Below are positions 1 to 5,059 of a stretch of 5,059 nt of DNA, piece after piece (within the stretch, counting starts at the first letter, position 1; the number at the start of each line of letters is the position of its first letter). Made by a program: the position numbers and the translations under genes. The DNA is taken from positions 1-5,059 of the forward strand of contig CAKQGY010000018.1 of NCBI GenBank assembly GCA_934234055.1, given 5' to 3'. This stretch comes from an uncultured Alphaproteobacteria bacterium. Its GTDB lineage: Bacteria; Pseudomonadota; Alphaproteobacteria; CAAHEQ01; UBA3637. The notes beneath the pieces are model-generated. The model was given only the letters and a program-made list of their open reading frames with translations, did no database searches and had not been told where the DNA came from.

Positions 1-20
1 AATTGATTATAAATTGGCAT
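1..20 (-). CDS. start of an unidentified gene, cut by the left window edge
   Basis: An ATG at 18-20 on the minus strand begins a reading frame MPIYNQ followed by F or L, which runs off the window. Only six complete codons are visible, so no product can be named. The call rests on context: a strong Shine-Dalgarno (AAGGAG) lies 8 nt upstream, and a near-consensus sigma70 promoter lies upstream of that, just after the terminator of nifJ. The gene would be a separate transcription unit in the same orientation as nifJ. A short leader peptide or a chance ATG cannot be excluded from so little sequence. Confidence 0.6.
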
Positions 21-28
21 TTTTATGT

Positions 29-34
29 CTCCTT
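29..34 (-). promoter_or_regulatory. ribosome binding site of the left-edge gene
   Basis: The minus strand reads AAGGAG here, a full anti-16S match, 8 nt before the ATG at 18-20. It is the main support for the partial left-edge gene. Confidence 0.7.
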
Positions 35-53
35 TTAATAAAATAATACCCCC

Positions 54-82
54 TTTATATCAACTTTTTTCCCCTGTGTCAA
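54..82 (-). promoter_or_regulatory. sigma70-type promoter for the left-edge gene
   Basis: On the minus strand a perfect -35 box TTGACA (77-82) is followed by a 17-bp spacer containing six A residues, then a -10 box TATAAA (54-59). Start of transcription is expected near 46-48, giving a short leader of about 27 nt before the ATG at 18-20. The -35 box lies only 2 nt beyond the U-tract of the nifJ terminator, so the two signals are packed back to back. Confidence 0.75.
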
Positions 83-84
83 GT

Positions 85-117
85 AAAAAATATCCCCGTC
101 CGATGGGCGGGGATATT
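85..117 (-). terminator. Rho-independent terminator of nifJ
   Basis: The minus strand carries a perfect 10-bp outer stem (AATATCCCCG at 108-117 pairing with CGGGGATATT at 89-98). Inside it are one C/A mismatch, two further G-C pairs and an ATC loop. A run of six T residues (85-90) overlaps the base of the stem. It starts about 20 nt after the nifJ stop codon. This is a strong intrinsic terminator and closes the nifJ transcript. Confidence 0.93.
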
Positions 118-137
118 CGCTTATCCGAAAATCGGAA

Positions 138-3100
138 TTATTCAGCCATTTTGGTGTAGAAAGCCACACGCTCGTCAATCCAAGCCTGATCTTTCTTGAC
201 CAATTCTTCATAATGTTCCGGATTTTGTTGACGCACAAACTTGAACCGTGTTTCGGTCGCCATAAAGTCTGCCACCGGACGAGTCGGTTTGCTGTCCAAC
301 TGGAACGGATTCAGACCTTGAGCTTTGCGCCGCGGGTCATAGCGGAACAAGTTCCACAAGCCCGTTTCCACAGCCAATTTCTGGTGTTCCAAGCCTTGCT
401 TGCCAATGTCATACCCGTGCGAGATACAGTGACTGTAAGCGATAATCAAAGACGGTCCGTCAAATGATTCGGCTTCATTCATCACTTGCAAAGCATGTGA
501 ATCTTTGGCACCCAACGAAATCGTCCCGACATAAACGCCGCCTGACGAAGCCGCAATCATGGCCAAGTCTTTCCGCGGCAAATAGCTGCCGGAAGTTGCG
601 AATTTCGCACTGGCCCCGATTGGTGTCGCCTTTGAGCGTTGCCCGCCGGTGTTTGAATACACTTCCGTATCCAGAACCAGAATGTTCACATTCTTACCCG
701 AATACAGCACATGATCCAATCCGCCGTAACCGATATCATAGGCCCAGCCATCACCGCCCAGGATCCAGATGGATTTTTTGATCAGGTAATCGGCATTATC
801 GGCCAGTAATTTCGCTTTCGGTGTGTTCATGGTTGCCAGCTTTTGTTTCAGCAATTCCACCCGCATCCGTTGTTCAGTGATGCCTTGTTCGGTGGATTGA
901 TCGGCTTCCAGTAAACCTTTGACCAGATCAGCCCCGATTTCATCGGCCATTTCCGTCACCAACTGCGCCGCAAAGGCATTTTTGGCATCCACGGAAGTGC
1001 GCATACCCAAACCGAATTCGGCGTTGTCTTCAAACAGACTGTTCGCCCAAGCCGGCCCATGACCTTTGGCATCTTTGGCATACGGTGTCGTCGGCAAGTT
1101 CCCGCCATAGATGGACGAGCACCCCGTCGCATTCGCCACCATCAGGCGATCGCCGAACAGTTGTGTCATCATCTTGACATACGGTGTTTCACCACAACCC
1201 GCACAAGCCCCCGAGAACTCAAACAACGGCCGCATCAAGGCAACAGACTTAATCATCTTGGGGTTCAAAGCGTGGCGATCTGCATCCGGCAAATCCATAA
1301 AGAACTTAAAGTTTGCGATTTCCGCGTCCAGATTCTTTTCAATCGGCGTCATGACCAAAGCCTTTTTCACCGGCTCGGTCTTGCTCTTGGCCGGACAGAC
1401 CTGTGTGCACAAAGAACAACCCGTGCAATCTTCCGGAGCGACTTGGACAACCCATTTTTGGCCGACGAAGTCTTTGGCCTTATAATCGGCCGAGCGGAAT
1501 CCTGCCGGAGCTTCTGCCAACTTGGCCGGATCAAAGACCTTGGCGCGAATGGCTGCATGCGGACAAACCGACACGCACTTACCGCATTGGATACACAAAG
1601 CCGGATCCCATTCAGGGATTTCGGTTGCAATCCGCCGTTTTTCGTATTTAGCCGTATCTGTCGGCCAAGTCCCGTCCACGGTTGATTCAAAAGCACTGAC
1701 CGGCAATTTATCACCGCGCCCTTCAATGATCGGCCGAGTCACATTTTCCAGCAACTCCGGAGCACCCGCAGGGATACCCGGTTGACGTGTCAGTTTTGAG
1801 TTGACAGGCCCCACTTTAATTTCGTGCAGGTGTGCCAGCGAGGCATCCACAGCCTTGATATTAGCATCCACAATTTCCTGACCTTTTTTCATATAGGTCT
1901 TGGTGATAGAGGCTTTAATTTTGGCAATGGCTTCTTCTTTGGGCAACACGCCGGAAATAGCGAAGAAGCATGTTTGCATGATCGTATTGATTCGGCGACC
2001 CATACCTGTTTTTTGCGCCACATCAACAGCATCAATCGCGAACAAGCGAATATTCTTGTCAACGATTTCCTGTTGCACTTCACGCGGCAGGCTTTCCCAA
2101 ACTTTGTCTTCCGGTTCTTGCGTATTGATCAAGAACACGGCATTTTGCGCCGCAAAAGTCAAGATGTCCGTCTTGAACAAGAACGGCATATGGTGGCACG
2201 CCACAAAGCTGGCCGTTTGGATTTGATACGGTGCCCGGATCGGTTTTTTGGAGAAACGCAAATGCGAAGTTGTCATACCGCCGGATTTCTTTGAGTCATA
2301 CACAAAGTAAGCTTGCCCATAGTAATCTTCACCGTCGGCGATAATTTTAATAGAGTTTTTGTTTGCCCCAACGGTTCCGTCGGCACCCAAGCCCACGAAC
2401 ACGCAGCGCGACACATCATCACCTTCAATATCAAACGATGGATCATAGTCCAGCGACAAATGAGTCACATCGTCTTCAATCCCGACCGTAAAGTGGTTTT
2501 TGGTTGTATTTTCGAACACAGCCTTAGCCATTGCCGGATTAAATTCTTTGGACGACAGACCATAGCGCCCGCCCAAAACTTTGGGCATTGCGCCTTTAAC
2601 ACCTTCCGCCAAAGTTGACACAACATCCAGATACAGCGGTTCGCCCGACGCACCGGATTCTTTTGTTCTGTCCAAAACAGTGATATATTTGGCCGTTGCC
2701 GGAATTGCATTGATAAAGGCTTCTTTCGGGAAAGGACGATACAAATGAACGGCCACAACCCCGTATTTGCCACCATTGGCGTTCAAAGCCTTGGCTGTTT
2801 CTTCCAATACTTCCACGCCCGAGCCCATTGCGACAACAACATGTTCGGCATCGGCAGCCCCGACATAGTCCACAATGTGATAGCTGCGCCCGACGATTTT
2901 TTCAAACTTGCGCATACAATCTTCCACGATGGCCGGCACTGCGTCATAGTATTTATTCGCGGCCTCTTTGGTCTGGAAGAAGATATCCGGGTTTTGAGCC
3001 GTCCCGCGGATTGTCGGATTTTCCGGCTTTAATGCGTGCTTAGTGGTAAAGTCAGTCGGAATTCCTTCCATCAGGGCTTTCAAGTCATCATCGCTCATCA

Positions 3101-3650
3101 GGTTGATTTTGTTGATTTCGTGTGAGGTCCGGAACCCGTCAAAGAAATGCATAAACGGAATGCGGGACAGGAAAGTGCTCATTTGCGCAATCGCGGCCAG
3201 ATCGTGTGCTTCCTGCACCGAGTTTGAAGCCAACATTGCGAATCCTGTCTGCCGGCAAGCCATCACATCCGAGTGATCTCCGAAAATGGACAACGCATGA
3301 CCGGCAATAGTCCGAGCGGCCACATGCATAACGAACGGTGTCAATTCACCGGCGATTTTATACAAGTTCGGGATCATCAACAGCAAGCCTTGCGACGCGG
3401 TATAAGTTGTTGTAATAGAACCCGCTTGCAAAGACCCGTGCACGGCACCGATAGCGCCGGCTTCGGATTGCATTTCCAGAACTTCGGGCACTTTGCCCCA
3501 GATATTTTTAACACCCGCGGCGGCCCATTGATCAGACCATTCGCCCATCGGCGACGACGGGGTAATCGGGTAAATAATTGAAACTTCGTTTAATTTATGT
3601 GCAACCAGAGCGGCAGCTTCATTACCGTCCAGCATTTTTGTTTTAGCCAT
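138..3650 (-). CDS. nifJ: pyruvate:ferredoxin (flavodoxin) oxidoreductase, complete
   Basis: This cytoplasmic enzyme oxidatively decarboxylates pyruvate with CoA to acetyl-CoA and CO2 and passes two electrons to ferredoxin or flavodoxin; it is central to anaerobic pyruvate metabolism. The protein has 1170 residues, full length for single-chain PFORs. The N-terminal pyrimidine-binding domain carries YPITPSSPMGE (27-37), Glu63 and Arg113, matching Thr31, Glu64 and Arg114 of the Desulfovibrio africanus enzyme (here Thr30). A VGLGADGT motif near 417-425 marks the gamma-type domain, and LPVSAF to YEKR (649-672) the EKR segment. The two-cluster ferredoxin domain has Cys686/689/692/696 and Cys742/745/748/752. 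The proximal cluster is bound by Cys816, 819, 844 and 1075. Thiamine diphosphate/Mg binding is shown by GDG (966-968) and DTEVYSNTGGQ (994-1004). It lacks the roughly 60-residue C-terminal extension of the D. africanus enzyme. The ATG is chosen for the AAAGGA 8 nt upstream; Met6 is the only near alternative. The gene is intact, has its own promoter and terminator, and is apparently monocistronic. Pyruvate as substrate is inferred from family architecture. Confidence 0.98.
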   Translation of the reverse strand: MAKTKMLDGNEAAALVAHKLNEVSIIYPITPSSPMGEWSDQWAAAGVKNIWGKVPEVLEMQSEAGAIGAVHGSLQAGSITTTYTASQGLLLMIPNLYKIAGELTPFVMHVAARTIAGHALSIFGDHSDVMACRQTGFAMLASNSVQEAHDLAAIAQMSTFLSRIPFMHFFDGFRTSHEINKINLMSDDDLKALMEGIPTDFTTKHALKPENPTIRGTAQNPDIFFQTKEAANKYYDAVPAIVEDCMRKFEKIVGRSYHIVDYVGAADAEHVVVAMGSGVEVLEETAKALNANGGKYGVVAVHLYRPFPKEAFINAIPATAKYITVLDRTKESGASGEPLYLDVVSTLAEGVKGAMPKVLGGRYGLSSKEFNPAMAKAVFENTTKNHFTVGIEDDVTHLSLDYDPSFDIEGDDVSRCVFVGLGADGTVGANKNSIKIIADGEDYYGQAYFVYDSKKSGGMTTSHLRFSKKPIRAPYQIQTASFVACHHMPFLFKTDILTFAAQNAVFLINTQEPEDKVWESLPREVQQEIVDKNIRLFAIDAVDVAQKTGMGRRINTIMQTCFFAISGVLPKEEAIAKIKASITKTYMKKGQEIVDANIKAVDASLAHLHEIKVGPVNSKLTRQPGIPAGAPELLENVTRPIIEGRGDKLPVSAFESTVDGTWPTDTAKYEKRRIATEIPEWDPALCIQCGKCVSVCPHAAIRAKVFDPAKLAEAPAGFRSADYKAKDFVGQKWVVQVAPEDCTGCSLCTQVCPAKSKTEPVKKALVMTPIEKNLDAEIANFKFFMDLPDADRHALNPKMIKSVALMRPLFEFSGACAGCGETPYVKMMTQLFGDRLMVANATGCSSIYGGNLPTTPYAKDAKGHGPAWANSLFEDNAEFGLGMRTSVDAKNAFAAQLVTEMADEIGADLVKGLLEADQSTEQGITEQRMRVELLKQKLATMNTPKAKLLADNADYLIKKSIWILGGDGWAYDIGYGGLDHVLYSGKNVNILVLDTEVYSNTGGQRSKATPIGASAKFATSGSYLPRKDLAMIAASSGGVYVGTISLGAKDSHALQVMNEAESFDGPSLIIAYSHCISHGYDIGKQGLEHQKLAVETGLWNLFRYDPRRKAQGLNPFQLDSKPTRPVADFMATETRFKFVRQQNPEHYEELVKKDQAWIDERVAFYTKMAE

Positions 3651-3658
3651 TTCAAAAA

Positions 3659-3664
3659 TCCTTT
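3659..3664 (-). promoter_or_regulatory. nifJ ribosome binding site
   Basis: The minus strand reads AAAGGA 8 nt before the ATG at 3648-3650. This decides the start codon in favour of this ATG over the in-frame ATG five codons downstream. Confidence 0.8.
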
Positions 3665-3691
3665 CGTTAAAGTTAGAAAAATGGTGAGCAT

Positions 3692-3720
3692 TTTATACTC
3701 TTTTTTTTTTGATTTGTCCA
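3692..3720 (-). promoter_or_regulatory. nifJ promoter with a ten-A tract in the spacer
   Basis: On the minus strand, TGGACA (3715-3720, five of six matches to the -35 consensus) and TATAAA (3692-3697, five of six matches to the -10) are separated by exactly 17 bp. The spacer holds a run of ten A residues (3701-3710). Transcription should start near 3685, leaving a leader of about 35 nt. No clear FNR-type or other regulator palindrome was found beside it. The assignment is by sequence match only. Confidence 0.78.
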
Positions 3721-3772
3721 GTGATTTTTTTATGCGACCATAAAATAGTATCCCCCGCATTTGATCCGTACC

Positions 3773-3812
3773 GTCATTCTGAGTGGCACGGCCAGCTGTG
3801 TCCGAAGAATCC
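3773..3812. repeat. hairpin module 1 of the array
   Basis: The outer arms are ATTCT (3776-3780) and AGAAT (3806-3810). The inner arms are GGCAC (3785-3789) and GTGTC (3798-3802), which pair with one G-U. This is the least perfect of the three modules and looks partly decayed. It carries the TCATTCTGAG...GAAGAATCC variant of the scaffold. Confidence 0.6.
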
Positions 3813-3832
3813 GCAAATCAAAAAGTCTTTAT

Positions 3833-3869
3833 GTCATTGCGAGCGTCCATTTTGGACGCGTGGCAATCC
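3833..3869. repeat. hairpin module 2 of the array
   Basis: The outer arms ATTGC (3836-3840) and GCAAT (3863-3867) enclose a perfect 7-bp inner stem, GCGTCCA (3843-3849) with TGGACGC (3853-3859), and a TTT loop. On the minus strand, AAAGACTTTTTG follows about 5-15 nt after the hairpin, so this module could also work as a weak terminator for the cysteine-rich gene; the U run is too far away for a classic one. Confidence 0.7.
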
Positions 3870-3890
3870 ATAATCAAAGTGTTCTCTCTT

Positions 3891-3929
3891 ATCATTGCGT
3901 AGGGCAAGTCTCCTTGCCCCACGCCAATC
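3891..3929. repeat. hairpin module 3 of the array
   Basis: The outer arms ATTGCGT (3894-3900) and ACGCCAAT (3921-3928) pair with a single bulged base. The inner stem is a perfect 7 bp, GGGCAAG (3902-3908) with CTTGCCC (3913-3919), and a 4-nt loop. On the minus strand it folds right after the stop codon of the cysteine-rich gene, but no U-tract follows, so any role would be in mRNA 3'-end stability or Rho-linked termination rather than intrinsic termination. Confidence 0.68.
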
Positions 3930-3939
3930 TGGTATTATC

Positions 3940-5059
3940 TCATGGACAGGAAAACGAAATAACAGTCCCTATAGATTCAACCGTTCCTTTTGCAATTCCT
4001 TTAACCGTCATTTTCCATGTTTTGCCTTTAGGGATACGATATATTCCTGTTTGAACATTCCATCCACTTCCACAATGCCGATTACAGATATTGTTTCCAT
4101 CTATGTATATCCATAAGTAGTCATCCAGATAGCGGGATGAGACAGATATATAAACATCTCGTTCATATGGTCCCCCTGAGGCCAGATCTTTGGTTTGTCC
4201 CCCATCCCCGATTGCAAAATTAGGCACCACGATATTACTTGGCAAATCATAAACTTCTTGATCATTATAGACACACTGTCTGGGTAAAGCGCATTTTGTT
4301 TTGTTGGCATAAACGGTTCCTGTACAACATTTCTTAATGCCGTTTTCGGTATAGACTTTGGCTTTGGCACAGCATTTTGTGTCCGTCGCTTCCTGAGATG
4401 TTAAACAACAGGTTTCGGAGTTTAGTGCTCTTTCTTTCGGACAGCAGCCGTATTGCGTAGCAGTTCCCTCTTTATAGCCCGAGAATAATACTTGGCCATA
4501 ACTCAGAGCGTTTTTTTTGGCAATCAGCACATTTTCATCATCACAGCATTCTCCCCTTTCTTTACCCGTGCTGTTTTTCCCGCTATACAGCTTCACGCAA
4601 GTTGTTGTTGTGCATTGATCGCTTGGCGCATCCGCCGCACAGAAAGACTCGCTCACTTGTGTGCAAACCCCATCAACTAACTTGTTATAAGTATAGGTTT
4701 GCTTTTCACCATCACCCTGACAAGCCCCGGCATTATCGCATTTGCCACAGGTACCACAGCTCGTCCCTTCGGCTTTATTTTGTTTGTTCCAGGCATTTTC
4801 AGCCGTGCAGGTCTGACAACCGGTATTGTATTTTGAGGTGTCAGCCACCACTTGCCCGTTCTGGCACTTCCCGCAATCCCCCATATCCACGATGTCGGTA
4901 TAGACTGTCCGATCCGGACATCCGTTTTGCCCTTCCTCGGTCTTGGCCTTTCCACATTTTCCTGCTGCCAAAGTCTCATCTTCCGGACAAGCTGTGCACT
5001 TATAACACAAGGTATTACCAAACGTGTCGTTCAATACACCGTCCTGATAGTATCCAGTA
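3940..5059 (-). CDS. cysteine-rich protein of unknown function, 3' part only
   Basis: I do not recognise this family. The frame is open to the window edge: eight codons (TGYYQDGV) precede the TTG at 5032-5034, so that TTG is internal and the true start lies outside. The visible part has 372 residues, including 32 cysteines. Positions below count the TTG as residue 1. Residues 10-105 hold CxxC modules (CYKCTAC, CGKC, CQTC, CGTCGKC). Residues 163-248 hold five CC doublets, three of them exactly 12 residues apart. Residues 255-364 form a cysteine-poor, aromatic and valine-rich domain that looks like beta strands, with CNRHC (317-321) and a penultimate Cys363. No transmembrane segment is visible. 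The density and pairing of cysteines suggest disulphide-stabilised, exported or surface exposure; metal binding is the alternative. The N-terminal signal peptide that would settle export is not in view. A run of eight A residues lies in the coding strand (4511-4518). The stop is TGA at 3940-3942. Confidence 0.85.
   Translation of the reverse strand, partial: TGYYQDGVLNDTFGNTLCYKCTACPEDETLAAGKCGKAKTEEGQNGCPDRTVYTDIVDMGDCGKCQNGQVVADTSKYNTGCQTCTAENAWNKQNKAEGTSCGTCGKCDNAGACQGDGEKQTYTYNKLVDGVCTQVSESFCAADAPSDQCTTTTCVKLYSGKNSTGKERGECCDDENVLIAKKNALSYGQVLFSGYKEGTATQYGCCPKERALNSETCCLTSQEATDTKCCAKAKVYTENGIKKCCTGTVYANKTKCALPRQCVYNDQEVYDLPSNIVVPNFAIGDGGQTKDLASGGPYERDVYISVSSRYLDDYLWIYIDGNNICNRHCGSGWNVQTGIYRIPKGKTWKMTVKGIAKGTVESIGTVISFSCP
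4291..4446 (-). repeat. CC-doublet repeat in the cysteine-rich protein
   Basis: Counting the TTG at 5034 as residue 1, this codes for residues 197-248. CC doublets fall at 197, 209, 221 and 236, giving units CCPKERALNSET, CCLTSQEATDTK, CCAKAKVYTENGIKK and CCTGTVYANKTK, closed by Cys248. The first two units are 12 residues long and the third is 15. Several units end in lysine or threonine-lysine. A fifth doublet at 163-164 (4543-4548) lies outside the regular spacing. The DNA of the units is not closely similar, so the repeat is old or selected at protein level. Confidence 0.7.
4720..5007 (-). repeat. CxxC module region of the cysteine-rich protein
   Basis: This codes for residues 10-105 (TTG at 5034 taken as residue 1) and contains 13 cysteines. 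Clusters CYKCTACP (10-17), CGKC (54-57), CQTC (73-76) and CGTCGKC (93-99) alternate with stretches of 10-20 polar residues. Two of them share CGKC followed by a short Asn-containing turn (CGKCQNG, CGKCDNAG). The spacing recalls growth-factor-receptor-like or EGF-like disulphide ladders, but no standard domain pattern fits exactly. Confidence 0.5.

Larger units (their letters stand above)
3773..3929. repeat. array of three hairpin modules, about 60 nt apart
   Basis: Three direct modules on the plus strand begin GTCATT or ATCATT and end AATC or AATCC: 3773-3812, 3833-3869 and 3891-3929. Linkers of about 20 nt both contain AATCAAA, so the whole reads as a diverged tandem repeat of about 60 nt. 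Each module is a two-level inverted repeat. The outer stems are similar (ATTCT/AGAAT; ATTGC/GCAAT; ATTGCGT/ACGCCAAT with one bulge). The inner stems differ completely in sequence yet still pair. The array fills the gap between the stop of the cysteine-rich gene (11 nt from the last module) and the nifJ promoter. The scaffold resembles GTCATTGCGAG...GCAATCC and GTCATTCTGAG...GAAGAATCC elements that I recall as dispersed intergenic repeats in several bacterial groups. No transposase or RAYT gene is in the window. Confidence 0.75.

Noticed and set aside
1059..1685. Plus-strand open frame of 208 codons antisense to nifJ
   Set aside because: It lies wholly inside the intact nifJ coding region, has no recognisable domain or ribosome binding site, and its composition is what the opposite strand of a conserved gene gives.
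3736..3760. ATGCG...CGCAT inverted repeat as a terminator or operator
   Set aside because: It has only five pairs around a loop of about 19 nt with no supporting U-tract in the right place, so it is too weak to call.
3773..3929. CRISPR-like array (36-40 nt units, 20-22 nt linkers)
   Set aside because: The units differ greatly in sequence, the linkers share AATCAAA and are too short for spacers, and there is no leader or cas gene in view.
3761..4054. Plus-strand open frame of 97 codons across the intergenic region
   Set aside because: It is a translation of the hairpin modules themselves (peptides of the VIAS...AIHNQ kind are typical of such repeats) and then runs antisense into the cysteine-rich gene. 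It has no ribosome binding site or domain.
4677..5021. Second minus-strand frame of 114 codons inside the cysteine-rich gene
   Set aside because: It is an out-of-frame shadow of the cysteine-rich coding sequence with no signals of its own.
3940..5034. TTG at 5032-5034 as the start codon of the cysteine-rich gene
   Set aside because: The frame stays open upstream to the window edge and encodes a continuation of similar composition (TGYYQDGV), and no ribosome binding site precedes the TTG.

Overview
The window holds one complete gene, one long partial gene and the first codons of a third. All are on the minus strand, so transcription runs from the right edge towards the left. The complete gene (138-3650) is a single-chain pyruvate:ferredoxin (flavodoxin) oxidoreductase, nifJ/por. 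All twelve cysteines expected for its three [4Fe-4S] clusters are present, as are the thiamine diphosphate and pyruvate-binding residues. This points to an anaerobic or microaerobic fermentative bacterium. Base composition, sigma70-type promoters and the neighbouring cysteine-rich protein would fit an uncultured host-associated bacterium, possibly an alphaproteobacterium, but the taxonomic guess is weak.

Layout from right to left. From 5059 to 3940 lies the 3' part of a gene for a very cysteine-rich protein that I do not recognise. It has CxxC modules, then a CC-doublet repeat, then a C-terminal beta-rich domain poor in cysteine; its start is outside the window. From 3939 to 3651 is an intergenic region. 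It contains a roughly 60-nt-periodic array of three hairpin modules with a common outer scaffold and different inner stems, then a well-formed promoter with a ten-A tract in its spacer, then the nifJ ribosome binding site. From 3650 to 138 is nifJ, closed by a classic Rho-independent terminator at 85-117. Immediately after its U-tract comes a near-consensus promoter (-35 at 77-82, -10 at 54-59), a ribosome binding site at 29-34 and an ATG at 18-20 that opens a third gene running off the left edge.

Each gene therefore appears to be its own transcription unit, and nothing links the cysteine-rich protein to nifJ functionally. nifJ supplies acetyl-CoA and low-potential electrons from pyruvate. 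The cysteine-rich protein looks like an exported, disulphide-rich surface or secreted protein, but its signal peptide would lie outside the window. No complete novel system is visible. The points most worth a second look are the hairpin array, the 12-residue CC repeat, and two long homopolymer A tracts, one in the nifJ promoter spacer and one in the cysteine-rich coding sequence.
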